Below, in pieces: positions 11,901-24,247 of a stretch of 64,000 nt of DNA. Source of the DNA: Lepturacanthus savala (taxonomy: Eukaryota; Chordata; Actinopteri; Scombriformes; Trichiuridae). Below the pieces are notes generated by a model. That model saw nothing but the letters and a program-made list of their open reading frames with translations, made no database searches and was not told the origin of the DNA. The stretch covers positions 1,444,925 through 1,508,924 of the forward strand of contig CM060463.1 in the NCBI GenBank assembly GCA_030544235.1. Reading direction: 5' to 3'. The translations under genes and the position numbers were made by a program. Numbering within the stretch: position 1 is the first letter of the stretch; every line of letters starts with the position of its first letter.

Positions 11901-14061
11901 AATGACAGATATTTGTAAAATAATTAGTGACCAATACTGTAAACTTTCCCATTTTAAACATCATTCTTAGACAATCGATTATAGATTAAATTCATAAAGA
12001 ATGAAAACAAACCTCAGTTTTCTTTCTTTTTATAATATCTCTGTTCTTTTCCCTTCCAGGACGTACATGTTCAAGATACAAAACAAATGAAGGAGGACAG
12101 AACAACACAGAGGTTAGTGTGTGTGTGTGTGTGTGTGTGTGTGAGTTAAATCAGTGAAATTCCAGTAACGTATACCTGTTTATTTCTATTTTGTCCCTTA
12201 CAATCTCTTATCCCAGCATTGGAAACACAAATTGGTCACATTTATTTCCAGCTCCCCTTATTTTATCCTAATGTTAGTGGTATTTTATTACAGGGACTGT
12301 GTGTACATGACTTCCCCAACAGGATGGGGAGGTCCCCATTAAGACAGTAACATCAGAAACACACAGTAAAAAAATTAAATTTAGAAAAATTAATGTTTCA
12401 AATCATTTTTTGTCATCTACAACCTAAAAATGTTTTTTTGAAGTTGAAATTATGTCTGTATCTCATTTAGAAACAGTGGTCCCCACAGTGTAGTTGATGA
12501 ATTGGGGAACTCACGGTATTAGATAAAAGAGTGTGTGTGTGTGTGTGTGTGTGTTTCATGCTCTGCAAACTGGAAATAAACCGCCTTATGTTTGTAGAAA
12601 AAGTTCATGAATATCACAGTCAGCAGCATCCCTGATGAACCAATGGTCACGACTATGAGACGAATGACACCTGCAACACAAACAGTGAACATGTTGTGAT
12701 TCAAAGCTGCCTGTGGCAACACTTTCATTAAAAATAAACAGAAATTATATCAGGAAAATATTTTATAAACATAAAACATTTATATTTGAAGCTGTCAAAC
12801 ATGATTTCTCAAAAAGCAAAGAAAAGTGGGTTCAGGTTGTGAATTTATACATTAACAAGGATGGAAAAGGTATGTAAAGTTGTTGAACTATTTAACTGTA
12901 TATATAGTAGTTAATATAGCTAACTGTGTTATAGTAACTAACCAATAATAAAGTAGTTAAACTAGCTAACTGTATATAAATGAATAAACTATATTCACCT
13001 TGTGCTTTTCATTCTGCTCTGGAAGGATTTCGGCTATGCAGAGATAGAGGAGCGCCCCCACAGTCCTGACTCTGGAACTGCAATGAACCCCATTTATGTG
13101 ACAGCCGACCATCCCATGAAACTGTCCAACTCCAACATCAACGGATCACAAGTAAATATACAAATGATCCAATATTTCACCAAAAATCTAAGTTTATAGA
13201 AAAAGTCAAAATGTGAAGCAGATCATGAGAATCATCTCAGGACCCCTCATATTTATCTGCTGACCCTTTGGAGGGGCTCAACCCCTAGGTTGGGAATCAC
13301 TGGACTGAATTAACTAACTGTATATGAAGCAGTTAATATAGCCGTTTATATACAGTTAGCTATACTATCTACTTCATATATAGTTAGCTAGTTTAAATAC
13401 TTTCTAAATAGTTAATATAGCTAACTGTCTATGAAGTAGCTAAACTAGTTAATTGTGTATAAAGTAGTTGAACTAGCTAAACATTTATAAAATAGTTAAA
13501 CTATCTAACTGTATATGAAGTAATTCAACTACTTAACCTTATATAAAGTAGTTAATATAGCTAAGTGTATGTGAAGTAATTAAACTAGCTAACTGTATAT
13601 GAACTATTTAAACTAATTAACTATATATATGAAGTAGTTAAACTAATTATCTGATTATAACATAGTTACTATAGATAACTATATAAAGTAAAAAGTCATT
13701 ACCAGTCTTTAAGAACCTCTGATGCTTACTCTGAGGATTTTATATAAATTAAATTCACCTTGTGCTTTTCATTCTGCTTTGGAAGGATTTCGGCTATGCA
13801 GAGATAGAGGAGCGCCCCCACAGTCCTGACTCTGGAACTGCAATCAAAACCATTTATGTGACAGCCGACGATCCCATGAAACTGTCTGAATACTCCAACG
13901 TCAACGGTCCAAACGGCTCAGGTGAAGTTAGCAGTGATGCATATTCTAAAGTTTGGGACAATGGCGGATGTCCGACCTACTCGACTGTCAATCACCCGTC
14001 AGAGGTGCCTGAACAGCCGCTCTACTCCACTGTCAACCGCAGCAGCACCGAGGGAACATAA
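8995..14061 (+). CDS. Receptor gene A: CD300/pIgR-like, two Ig domains, tyrosine-motif tail
   Basis: Exons: signal 8995-9037; D1 9811-10122; D2 10601-10912; stalk 11353-11376; membrane 11516-11587; tail 12060-12112, 13026-13151, 13786-14061. Joined they give 406 codons without a break. ATG-ATG-AAG was chosen because the longer upstream frame used in gene B is shifted here. D1 has the Ig cysteines (FTCKY, YQCRF) plus two extra N-terminal cysteines. D2 has the CD300-type second disulphide pair (FFCK, TCED) and five N-glycosylation sequons. The 24-residue membrane segment (ending LVLVCK) is uncharged. The tail carries YAEI and IYVTA (twice, through a duplicated exon), YSKV and two YSTV motifs, suggesting SH2-phosphatase or kinase signalling; these are ITIM-like, not perfect consensus. 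D3, present in A', is missing. Ligand unknown. Confidence 0.85.
11121..11192. repeat. Remnant of the 'gagggcactttag' minisatellite at the D3 deletion site of gene A
   Basis: Where gene A stops matching the D3-containing genes, the intron holds 'aagagccaaaaaacatgtgc' and then 'aaagtgccctcttcc'. This is the reverse complement of the unit arrayed at about 61355-61800 in gene E. It marks the scar where D3 was lost or replaced. Confidence 0.6.
12117..12143. repeat. (GT)n microsatellite next to the tail-exon donor
   Basis: About 27 bp of GT beginning just downstream of the donor of the 12060-12112 exon. In A' the mirrored position carries a (CA)n at 37697-37755. Confidence 0.9.
12180..12780 (-). 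repeat. B-type transmembrane-exon cassette, antisense inside gene A
   Basis: On the minus strand 12590-12670 reads as the B-type membrane exon (GVIRLIVVTIGSSGM...). Its donor is changed from AAACgt to AAACat, so it could not splice normally. It lies between tail exons of gene A in the opposite orientation. The mirror copy in A' is at 37225-37690. Confidence 0.8.
13026..13151 (+). CDS. Duplicated tyrosine-motif tail exon of gene A (first copy)
   Basis: This 126-bp, phase 0-0 exon (acceptor ggaag|GATTTC, donor CAA|gtaaat) is a near copy of the first part of the final exon at 13786-14061. Both start with the codons for DFGYAEIEERPHSPDSGTA. Skipping or inclusion keeps the frame, so the tail can carry one or two YAEI/IYVTA units. 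A' has the same arrangement; D and E have one copy only. Confidence 0.75.
13215..13302. mobile_element. hAT-like element end
   Basis: Reverse-strand start 'cagtgattcccaacctaggg', followed by 'gaggggtcctgagatgatt' in the same orientation. This is a terminal sequence typical of vertebrate hAT-type elements. The mirror copy in A' is at about 36333-36420. Confidence 0.5.
13310..13690. repeat. Self-complementary tandem repeat 'agctaactgtatatgaagtag'
   Basis: Units of about 25-30 bp built from 'tagttaaactagctaactg' and 'tatatgaagtag' occur in both orientations, so the array can fold on itself. A smaller piece lies at about 12885-12985. Mirrored copies in A' are at about 35930-36320 and 36710-36870. 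Confidence 0.75.
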
Positions 14062-14133
14062 ATGCTGAGGTTTCCAGGCTCTGAGCTTCACCAACAGGTC
14101 ACTTCATTCTGGTTTTGTTCTTTAGACCTTCAA

Positions 14134-14505
14134 CCTCTTAAGATGCACCCTCTTTTCCAGTCTTATTTGTGAAAATGGTTTGTCCAAGTTATAAGTAGCA
14201 CAATTCCCACATGTCACATGTCCTTCTAAAGCCCTGGCTACTGGCTGTCAGATTTGGATGGTCTCATCATGGTAAATTTCCATTGGGTCACACTGGTGTC
14301 CATCAAAACAAAAGTGGTCCTCATTGGTTTTACAGCTACTATCTCCTGACCCATTTCTTCCATTGGCTCATGTATGGTGTTAATCAATGTAAAACCACTT
14401 TGAGACCATGATTATTTTGTTATTTGTCCATAGAAACCAACAACTAAGCCATAGTATTACTGTAAATGATGCTCACTGCTCCCACATACAGTGTGTCTTA
14501 AGAGG
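14134..14505. mobile_element. piggyBac-like MITE in the gene A 3' flank
   Basis: Inverted ends CCTCTTAAGATGCAC (left) and, reversed, CCTCTTAAGACACAC (right) are flanked by TCAA and TTAA, consistent with a TTAA target duplication with one mutated base. The length is 372 bp, identical to the copies after A' (35069-35440) and D (44044-44415), so insertion came before the gene duplications. The 66-codon frame inside (14211-14411) is not a gene. It starts 72 bp after the stop of gene A, so it is probably 3'UTR. Confidence 0.7.
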
Positions 14506-14752
14506 TTAAACGATTCAAGATGTAATTAACACATTTAAAACCATTTTTAAGCTTCCATGCATATAATTAAATCAGTTGAGTCAATAACATGTTATAACAT
14601 GTTATATATCTATTTTTCTCTAGTCTGCTTTGAGGAAAGTAGCCTTTTAAAGAGTCATAATATAGTTATCATTTGCACAAATTTGCCCATGAAAAATATT
14701 TACCCCAGGTAGAAAATTTTTTGGGGGGGGGGTTATTCTGGACCAGGGGTGT

Positions 14753-15190
14753 CAAACATGAGGCCCAGGGACCAGAAACAGCCCGCTAAAGGGTCCAACC
14801 TGGCCCACTGGATGACTGTACAAACTGTGACAAAAAATGAACCAGTTCCTGTTTCTATACAATGAAACATGAAGTCAGTGATTGTTTGTCAGGACTCAAG
14901 AGATAAAGTATTGACTAATATTTGATTTGTAAATACTTTGTAAGGCAGCTCCTTCTAATCGTTAAATGTTTTGATGATTAATCATTTTTTCTGCGATTTT
15001 GTAAAGAAAATTGTCCAAATTCTCTGGTTACAGCACAATGTGTCATAAATAGGTCATTTTTTGCTTGTGTATATTTTTGGCGATTGTAATTGTGATATTT
15101 GTTCTTGGCTTTTATTTGCTGTGATTATTTTGAGTATATTATTTACATGTTATAATAAGTTGATTTTCATTAATTAAAGTTATAAACCGT
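14753..15190. mobile_element. Dispersed hAT-like repeat
   Basis: It starts 'caggggtgtcaaacatgagg' with 'aacctggcccactggatgac' following, a typical hAT-type terminus. The mirror copy is at about 34350-34795 and a related copy lies after gene D at about 43400-43805. No transposase is visible. Confidence 0.5.
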
Positions 15191-16140
15191 ATCTGTTTGA
15201 TCTCAGTGAATCTCTTCAGTAACAGAGGCCTGATTTATCCTCTCTGACTCTTTTTACTCTGGTTACAGTCATCACTAAACCTGATTGGCTACAACAGATA
15301 TTGATCACTGTATTGATAAACCCTTTAAAGACAAGCTTCTCCTTTAATTTACACAGAGAACATGTATTTACTGTTTATCAGACCACAAATGAAACAACAC
15401 TTAGTTAACTAGCTGTTTGCTAACAACCTTTATAATTTAATTTATTGCCATGACAACAACTGAAGGGATGTAATTCAGTCTGAGGCAGTTTTACCTCTCA
15501 GGAAGTCATTGATTTAAATAGAGATGAGCTGGAGGGTTTAAAATATTCACATAAGGTTTGTCGCCTCTTGTAGATTTTATCTCTTGCATTTTTCCACAGA
15601 ACTGATGTGATAAATAGACATGATTATTACATTTATGGGTCAATGTATGTGCATTTTTTACAATGTTTTTCTCTTGGTGCAACACTTGTCTTGTACATGT
15701 GGTCATATTCATGGTGATGGAACAAACAGCTCATGTTTCCTGTGTGAACCACAGCTAGTTCTTACCTAGAAGTGTCAGCTGTTGGTGGTAAATAGAGGCA
15801 AACAAGAACAAAATGGCCGACTGACCACATAAATGTATTTCTGTCTTTGTGTGTAGGCTTAGGCCTTGGTTAGAAAGTCCGGCATAAGACAGAAAAAAAG
15901 CACATTTCCCCTTAAAGAACACATATTCTGGACTGTTTGATCTTAGACTGGACTGTGGGTTTGCTTTTACCTTTAGCTACCCTGACCATAGGCCTTTTGG
16001 AGCAGGAATGTTTTCAGTCTAACCTTAAATGCACAGACTGTGTCGGCCTTAAAGATGTCATCATTTCCTTATAGCCATAAAAATATGGATGGTGTCACAT
16101 AGATGTCTTTCTTCACAGATGGTAGATTCTACTAGCGAGT
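15190..16140. other. A-B intergenic spacer
   Basis: No exon is seen. 15200-15890 is homologous to 33960-34330 (right arm), to about 42790-43400 and to about 55320-55700, showing that the spacer was duplicated with the genes. 15935-16140 repeats the 3' end of the dispersed element at 7975-8160. Confidence 0.6.
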
Positions 16141-16159
16141 ACAATTAGTAAAATTCCAG

Positions 16160-16650
16160 TAACTCATACCTGTTTATTCCTATTTTGTCACATACAATCT
16201 CTTATCCCAGCATTGGAAACAGATTTGAACAAATTTATTTCCAGCTCCCCTTATTTTATCCTAATGTTAGTGGTATTTTATTACAGGGACTGTGTGTACA
16301 TGACTTCCCCAACAGGATGGGGAGGTCCCCATTAAGATGGTAATGTCAGAAACACACAGTAAAAAATTCAAATTTAGAAATGTTAATGTGTAGTTGTTGA
16401 ATGGGGGACCTCACAGTGTTAGATAAACGACTGTATGTGTGTGTGTGTTTCATGCTCTGCTGGAAATAAACCGCCTTACGTTTGTAGAAAAAGTTCATGA
16501 ATATCACAGTCAGCAGCATCCCTGATAAACCAATGGTCACGACTACGAGACGAATGACACCTGCAACACAAACAGTGAACATGTTGTGATTCGAAGCTGC
16601 CTGTGACAACACTTTTATTAAAAATCAACAGTAATCATATCATTTCCAAC
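16160..16650 (-). repeat. B-type transmembrane-exon cassette, antisense upstream of gene B
   Basis: The minus-strand exon at 16480-16560 (81 bp, acceptor and donor intact) encodes GVIRLVVVTIGLSGM... and is an orphan. It lies head to head with the gene B promoter, exactly as the copy at 8575-8655 does for gene A, so promoter and inverted membrane exon were duplicated together. Confidence 0.8.
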
Positions 16651-16699
16651 GAGTCTATTCTTAAGGGCCTGTGGTCTTGTTTCACTGAGAGCTGATGTT

Positions 16700-16800
16700 C
16701 TAAATATGCAAATTGTATACTTCGTCATGTACATTTCTTGTCATTTAACTTCCTCTTAACTGTGGTGAAATAACCTTTATAGACAGAGGAAGGGGTGTAT
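16700..16800 (+). promoter_or_regulatory. Gene B core promoter: octamer, PU.1/ETS box, TATA-like
   Basis: ATGCAAAT at 16706-16713, ACTTCCTC at 16748-16755 and a weak TATA-like 'tttatag' at about 16773-16779, then 'agacagaggaagggg'. Order and spacing match gene A. Confidence 0.55.
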
Positions 16801-16897
16801 TAACAAGAGTGATCTGAGGAAGAAGAAGCAGACACAGATGAAGCAACTAAACACAGCAACTGGCAGCAGAATGAGAACTGGAAACAAGACAAACAGG

Positions 16898-19800
16898 ATG
16901 AAGATCTGTCTTCTACTCATCCTCTCACTGATGACAGGTAAAACCATTTCTGCTACCAGACGACTGCTTTTAGAAACGGTAACACGTTACGATAAGGGAC
17001 AGAAACGTTTCAGTGTCGTTACTAGAGAACGAATGAGGAACTAACTGCGGAAACATGAATTAACGACAAATTTATGATAATTTTATAGAATATAGAGGCT
17101 CTACAATGCATTTTACTCACAATTGAGTCACTGAAATATGAACAGTTGGTCTAAAATCAACTAGAAAGAAATAATTGTAATTATTTTTCGACTATAATAT
17201 GGTAGAGTTGTTCACAGCCTGATTCAGCCAATCAGGAGAGAGGCTCATTAATATTAATGAGCCAAAATGACTTGTTGTTTCTAGATCTGCAGACAGAAGC
17301 CTGAGAGGAGATGAAAACGTATAGTGAAGTCATTTTTGATGCTAAAACCACACCAAAAGTGAAATATATGGAACCTGTAAAAGATCCTCATCACCTTATT
17401 TTGTTATAGTGCTGATGTAAAAAGGAAAATAGTAGTGTTTTTAATTTTTTAAAAGTTTCCTGTCTCTGTAATTCAGTCTCAGATCATGTTAAGGAATTAA
17501 GTAACAGCACAGTTTCAAAGAAGCAGGAGTTTAACATGATGATAACATGATGTGTCTTAAAATAAAAAAATAATAATAATGAATACAAACAGGAATTTTA
17601 ATGTTTGGTCTAATAATAGACCCTGAAAGTCTCAATAATATCCAAACAGTGTATGTTCATATAAAAGAGTTCATTCAGATTAGACATGATGGAAACTTCT
17701 CTCTTTGTCTCATCAACAGGTTGTGAGGTCTGGTCTATAGTGGTTGGATGTCCAGATGGATGGGTTGAATTCACCTGCAAATACCCAAATCTAAAGGGAG
17801 ATTATCAATATGTTGAGTTATTTAAGGAAGACAGAGGATCAATCATGATTAGCACTAAAAGGGATTCATGGGAAAGACAGGGCCAGGTTTCCCTGTATCA
17901 TGATACAATAAATAAAAATCTCAGGGTGGTCATCAGAGATCTTCAATATGAGGATTATGTGAAATATCAGTGTAGATTTAAACAAGGACCTGACTCATCC
18001 CCTGAAATCAAGGAACTGGGACTGTTCTATGGTAAGAGATGCTGCATCTGTATCTGACACAGAAAGAAGTTTAACAAATCATCACTAAGTAAAACAAACA
18101 GAAATGTAAGAACACAACACACAGGCTTCAGGTGCTGAGAGACATTTCAGAAATGTGTTTTGGTTTTACATTTTACAGAACATCAGTCTGATAAATACAT
18201 GAAACGTGTGTGAAAGTCTGCAGCTTTTTGATTTAGAAAAGTGAAATGCATTAATATGGAAGCAGCTCAGTCTTCTGCAGTTCTAAGAACGAGTCATTTA
18301 CATGGTTTAATGTTCTCTGTGAAAACAGAAGTTGTGGTTTTTCACTGCAACTTGTTATGAAGCAAACATGACAGGTCAGAAAGGCAGATGTAATGAATGC
18401 ATTAATGTACATGACCCTCCCTTTACTGCACAGTATGAGCCTGATGATACATTTACATCATGTGTTAGTGTTTGGTTTGGCATGTTTTTTGTTATTTTTG
18501 TCCTTACAGAGAGAGGTTTCTGCCAGAATTCATTGACTGAAACCTACAGAACATCTGGAACCACCATCACATGTGATTACCCAAACAGCTACAAGTCCAC
18601 AGTCATGTTTTTCTGTAAAGACAACAACGTAACCTGTGAAGACATTTTATCAACATCATCTCCTCTAAAGTCAAACGGGACATTTACCCTCACAACCACC
18701 AGCACAGGCTTCAAGGTGTCCATCAGTAATCTGAGTTCACAGCAGGCTGGAGTCTACCGATGTGGACTGGAAACAAGTCGAGGTGACAGAACTTCACTCA
18801 GAAGAATAGAACTGAAGATTAAAGGTAAAGAGTAATAGAACTTGATCTCTCTTCTAATGATCAGAGGCTTTTCCCCCTCACATTCATTTTCTGTCAATAA
18901 TAATATAATAATTGTCTGACATCATGTTTAGTAAAAGGTAACTATCATAAAAATATGTGCATATAACACTTAGTGAAACTTAAAGTTAATTATATCAAGT
19001 GAAATAACAATAATATCAAAAGGATCAAATCAGAATGTGTTTTTGTCTTTTTTATCCTCAGATATTTCAAACATCAAAGAAATCGCATCTGTTGGACAGA
19101 ATTTCACATACTGGTGTAATTACCAAGATGTTCATTACATTAAGACATTCATCTGTAAAGGAGAAGATCCATCTACATGTAGATCTGTATGGAGCACCTC
19201 ACAGACCAATGAGAACACTGGAAAGTTTTCAGTGAAGGACGACAAAAGAGGAAATGTCACCATAACTGTGAGAAACCTAACGACAGACGACAGTGGGACG
19301 TACTGGTGTGGAACAGAAAATAATGATAAAAGACGCAGTAAAACATTCTTCAACAGACTGGATCTGACTGTAGGTGAGTGGACGGATTATTTTAAGGTGC
19401 AGAAGTTACTCATTTCACTTCAAATGTTGACAGAAAATAGTCACTTTCATTGTGCTTTGTGCTTCCTTCTAGCCGCCATGGATAATTAAAGTTATTAACT
19501 GAGTGTTAATTGAAAATATAAGCATCATTAATAGAAAAACTTTGCAAGGAAACAGAGGAAAAGGGACATAAATATAATTCATGCTGGTATAGCCTACCTC
19601 TAATAATAATAATAATAATAACAAATGTGACATTACACATTACTAGATGTTAAGGATACGCAGATCATGAGACAATTATTATACAGGAAGGTGCATTTTT
19701 TGCAAATGACCTTGTATGTAAGTGACAGCAGCTAAGACTCAGATTGTAGGAGGGACATTGAATTGTATAATAAAACTGTTTACTGTTTGATTTAGAGTAA

Positions 19801-22192
19801 CACTGGGAGATTTGTTTCCAAACAACTGACTCACTACCAGTTGTTCAAATAATTTGACTTATTTTTACCTTCTTGTCCTTTGTGAAAAGACTAAACTGCA
19901 AAATATTGATTTAAAAACAAATTTTATTATTAATATAACTTTTCTGAACTTTTATTGTTAACTGTCTTTTTATGTTTTTTATGTTTTTGGTAATTTAATA
20001 ATAATTCAACTTAAGAAGATATTTAAATTCATATGGAGTAATAAGAGGAAACTAATTAAAATTATGATTATGTTTTTAGTTCCTGTTCTTAAACTTAATG
20101 CATATTGCATTTTACCAACTTTATCAAACCTTCAGTTAATCAAACCAAACCTTAACTCATCCGTTCAAATTTATTTGTCTTTTTCTATCGTCATTAATGA
20201 TAAATTCACAACCTGAACCCACTTTTTTTTGCTTTCAGCACCAACAACATCAACTGGATCCATGATTAACGGTGAGAAAACATGTTTGACAGCTTCAACT
20301 TTAGATGTTTCGTGTTTATAAAACATTTTCCTGATATGAGTCCTGTTGATGTTTTAATGTTTATGTGTTGTCACAGGCAGCTTTGAATCACATCATGTCC
20401 CCTTCCTCTGTCTCTATAACGTCATTTCACCACAGTTAAGAGGAAGTTAAATGACAGGAAATCTACATGTCATTATAAGTCTACAATTTGCATATTTAGA
20501 ACATCAGCTCTCAGTGAAACAAGACCACAGACCCTTAAGAATAGGCTCGTTGGAGATGATATGATTACTGTTGATTTTTAATAAAAGTGTTGTCACAGGC
20601 AGCTTTGAATCACAACACGTTCACTGTTTGTGTTGCAGGTGTCATTCGTCTCGTAGTCGTGACCATTGGTTTATCAGGGATGCTGCTGACTGTGATATTC
20701 ATGAACTTTTTCTACAAACGTAAGTCGGTTTATTTCCAGTTTGCAGAACATGAAACACACACACACACACACATACACTTGTTTATCTAATACCGTGAGG
20801 TCCCCCATTCAACAACTACACTGTGGGGACCACTGTTTCTAAATGAGATACAGACATAATTTCAACTTCAAAAAAACACTCTTAGGTTGTAGGTGACAAA
20901 AAATTATTTGAAACATTAACATTTCTAAATTTGAATTATTTACTGTGTGTTTCTGACGTTACTGTCTTAATGGGGACCTCCCCATCCTGTTGGGGAAGTC
21001 ATGTACAAACAGTCCCTGTAATAAAATACCACTAACATTAGGATAAAATAAGGGGAGCTGGAAATAAATTTGTCCAATTTGTGTTTCCAATGCTGGGATA
21101 AGAGATTGTAAGGGATGAAATAGAAATAAACAGGTAAAAGTTACTGTAATTTTACTCATTAAACTTGTCACTAGAAACTGACACCTGTGAAGAATAACAT
21201 CCATATGATGTTATGGTAATGCATGGTAATGCAAAATAGGACACACATAGACTCATTTATCTAACACTGTGAGGTCCCCCATCAAATGCCTATACTGTGG
21301 GGACCACCCTTTCTAAATGAGATACAGACACAGTTTCAACTCCAAAAAAAACATTTTTAGATTTAAGATGACAAAAAAAAATTGCAATATTCATGTTTTT
21401 CATTTTGAATTATTTACTGCATGTTCCTGACTTTATAACTGGGTTAGTAAAGTTGGTCAGACAGTGTGATGAATGTATATATGACATGTATCTATATGAC
21501 ACCATCCATATTTTTATGGCTATAGGTGAGATCTTTTGTACTGTCATTCTAGGAAATGATGCCATATAATCTTTAGGTGATTAATAAATCTCACAAATTT
21601 ACAGCAAGAACTGAGGACACTAGACAAACTTGTGTCTTCTTTCTTGGTTTAGAGGATGTCAGAAAATTATAATTACACATTGAACACCAATAATCATTTT
21701 CTCCATTGTAAAAATAACAATAATATTGTGCTGTTTTTATACTTTTTATAATATATTTTTTAAGATTCTCATTGTGAACACTATGGATCAGTAACTAGCC
21801 TTGACTCACACAGAACAAACTGTGTGTTGTACAAACTGTAAACCCTCCTGAGTTGAATCTGTGATTTTTGGACGATGAATTTAAAATTAACTATAATCAG
21901 ATAATGATATAATTTCAGTTGCACTTACAATTAAACAGATTATTCTACATTTCCACTCAGAGGAAGATTCAGTTCTCTTTCTTCTCTCTACATGGTATGG
22001 TGCGGTTTGTCTGGATACTATAGTTCTATTTTTTTGTGGATATTAACTCAACATCTCATTTTTCTCTGGAAGGATTGTGTCTATGAGGAGAAACAGGAGC
22101 CGCCAGAATCCAGAATCAGGAAATCAGACTGGATTCACGTTGGAGTCACCGAGGTTCGTGACACGACTGATTTGAGCTGTGAGACAGTTTGA
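16898..22192 (+). CDS. Receptor gene B: CD300/pIgR-like, three Ig domains, arginine-containing membrane segment
   Basis: Exons: signal 16898-16937 (an in-frame ATG at 16838 would add 20 residues; the inner ATG starts a typical signal peptide, MKICLLLILSLMTG); D1 17720-18031; D2 18510-18824; D3 19062-19373; stalk 20239-20271; membrane 20639-20719; tail 22073-22192. D3 is a textbook CD300/pIgR domain (YWCNY, FICK, STCR, DSGTYWCG). The membrane segment starts GVIRLVVVTIG with an arginine near its outer end, as in receptors that pair with ITAM adaptors (inference). The membrane exon ends in phase 1, but the last exon is open only in phase 0 (39 codons, VYEEKQE...CETV). Either an intervening tail exon is undetected or lost, or direct joining gives the tail K-RLCL-stop (368 residues). 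Confidence 0.78.
20391..20580 (-). promoter_or_regulatory. Inverted copy of the receptor promoter inside gene B
   Basis: Between the stalk and membrane exons of gene B lies the reverse complement of the 5' promoter block. It runs from 'ccccttcctctgtctctat' through GAGGAAGT (about 20440-20447) and the octamer ATTTGCAT (about 20487-20494) to 'gagatgatatgattactgtt'. It directly precedes the membrane exon. If active it would drive antisense transcription toward the Ig exons. Confidence 0.6.
20585..21190 (+). repeat. B-type transmembrane-exon cassette, sense copy used by gene B
   Basis: It contains the functional membrane exon 20639-20719, a short (AC)n, and the conserved downstream block with 'gtggggaccactgtttcta' and 'aggggagctggaaataaat'. 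A partial second copy of the downstream block follows at about 21240-21440. Confidence 0.85.
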
Positions 22193-24050
22193 ATCTACAA
22201 ACATCTAATTCCTCACAGATTTACTGGTATCTGGTTTATTTAGACTAGCTAGATTAAAAGTAAGTAGAGATAAGTATCTATAACTTAATTTACATCTGTA
22301 CATGTGCAGACAAGTAAAATATTTGGTTTGGTTCATTGTTTGAATTTTAAATTTACTGAAGTTTAAGATACAATTAAGTACAATCAATTTAAAATATATA
22401 TTTAGAGTTAGATAAACTAATTTTGTACAGCCACTTGACATAATACAATTAAATAGTTTCAATAAAACATTTATTTCAGTGTAGAAACAAGAAACTGCAG
22501 CACTCATAAATGTTTCTAGCAGATTTTTAGGTGATGAATTAAACCCTAAATCCCAGCAGCCCTAAAATTTAAGGGATTTTACTTATTTTCTTTTAAATCT
22601 GTAATTTTAAACTATGTTGTTAACAAGCTAGAAAAGTATCAAAAACCAAACATAACTTGGTTGAAATATAATAGTGTTACAACAAAAATGCAGCATTCAT
22701 TTGTATTATTTAAAACAGAAAAGAAGGAAAAAAAAGACAAAGACGAGAAATTTAAAAAAGTCAATTTCTGGCTGTGATTTGCCTTTCAAAATAAAAGCCA
22801 AAAAAATAAGTCCACGGTCAGCTTTTTGTTTTTTTTTTCTTTTTGCAACTTTGACTGATTTAATTGAAATGAGTCAACTTCCCCCAGAAATTATGGTGAT
22901 GATGGTCTGGTCAAATTTCATCTGGTCTGGATTACTCTGGTCTGGTCTGGTCTACTCGAATCTGGTCTGGACTGGCCTGGACTACTCTGATCTGGAGGGG
23001 TCTAGTCTAGTCTAGTCTGGACTGATCTGGTCTAGCAGCAGAATTAGACTGAAATCATTTAGTTTTTCCATCAAACACCAGTGATAACTTCTGTTAATAT
23101 TAATCAATTATCATCATAATTAAGATCATTAATCTGAAACTTATCTCTGATAATTTATATCTCAATTAAACCAAATTAATCATTAATGAAACTGTTTGTT
23201 TTTTTTCATTTGCTTGTGTTTAAAACTATTGTATTGTATCATATTCATAACTGTCAAATATTGTTATCTTTAAAACTCCAGCTTGAGGAAACAACAAAAA
23301 TGTGTTAAAATCAAATCAGTTCTTCTATATTTCCGCTTTAAGAATGTGAAATGATTTTTAGTTTATGTTGAATTTATAAAGATTGAACTTTTCAGCCTCT
23401 TTCAGTCTGCTGTGTCTGCTGCGTCTTCATGTAGTTAAGATAAAAGTTGTATAAAGTCATGTATGTTTAAAAACGATGTTATGTTAACTTTACTATGTTA
23501 TGTTTGATAATTTTTACTGTTGTTTAGATGTTTAATGAGAATTGTTTATAACTATAGACTGAAGTTATGATAAAAATTAATGAATAATCCACCGATAACT
23601 AAAACTATATAAAAATAACAGGAAGATCTATAAGGAAATGTACGACCTGCTGTGAATTTTTGAACATTAAAACTTTTCTATAACCTGTTTAATGTACATT
23701 TGAGATAAAAGTAATAAAATCATTAACCCAGAACTGTTCAAACTTTTAGTTTTACAGGTTTTGAATATTTCTCAGATGACCAGTTGGAGTTATTGTGATG
23801 TTAAGATGCTGAGAAACACTGTAAATAGATGCAAGTTAGTATATATCAGATGTGGATTGATATGTTTCATCAGAAGATGATGCAATTAAAAATATGACTC
23901 TTGTTGCTGTATGAACCATTTAAATGTGTTATTTCATTTTTTTCCGTTATTTCAGAAAGTTTTTGCTGTTCAAATTCTGCTTTTTCTTGTGATATTAATA
24001 AAAAGCACCAATCAGCTGTTTTATGTGACTCTTTATTTCTATTTCTGCTT
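22193..24050. other. Downstream region of gene B (palindrome left arm)
   Basis: No further receptor exon is seen. It mirrors about 26265-28136. A short CTGGT-rich tandem repeat lies at about 22895-23040 (mirror about 27390-27490). A potential poly(A) signal AATAAA occurs at about 23998-24003. Confidence 0.6.
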
Positions 24051-24064
24051 GTAGTAATAATCTA

Positions 24065-24247
24065 ATGTCAGTCATTCTGGTAAAAGAAAAGATTACTATG
24101 GGAAGAATTTTGAAGAAGACGATGCTTTTTTGGCACAAAATGATGAATTGTTGTAGTAAAAAGCAGCAACAGAAAGATCCTGTTTCAGATTCTGATACCA
24201 AGACAACATCTGGATTTGCAAACATCACATCTGAGATTTCAGAATAA
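24065..24247 (+). other. Short open frame of unknown nature (60 codons), left arm
   Basis: The open frame begins MSVILVKEKITMG and ends TSEISE-stop, preceded by a pyrimidine-rich tract ending in 'gcttgtag', which could be a splice acceptor. The mirrored copy (26081-26263, minus) is also open and differs at five of 183 bases by eye, four of them changing residues. The last ~110 bases are identical. The peptide has no recognised domain. It could be the terminal exon of an unseen transcript, a small protein, or chance. Confidence 0.25.

Noticed and set aside
13786..14061. Calling the YSKV...YSTV pair a true ITAM, or the YSTV sites strict ITIMs
   Set aside because: The residue two before each YSTV tyrosine is proline and YSKV has aspartate there, so they are only ITIM-like. 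Spacing of YSKV and YSTV resembles an ITAM, but valine replaces Leu/Ile.
14211..14411. Conserved 66-codon frame (MSHVLLKPW...) repeated after A, A' and D
   Set aside because: It lies entirely inside the 372-bp MITE. Similarity among copies reflects duplication of the element, not a protein.
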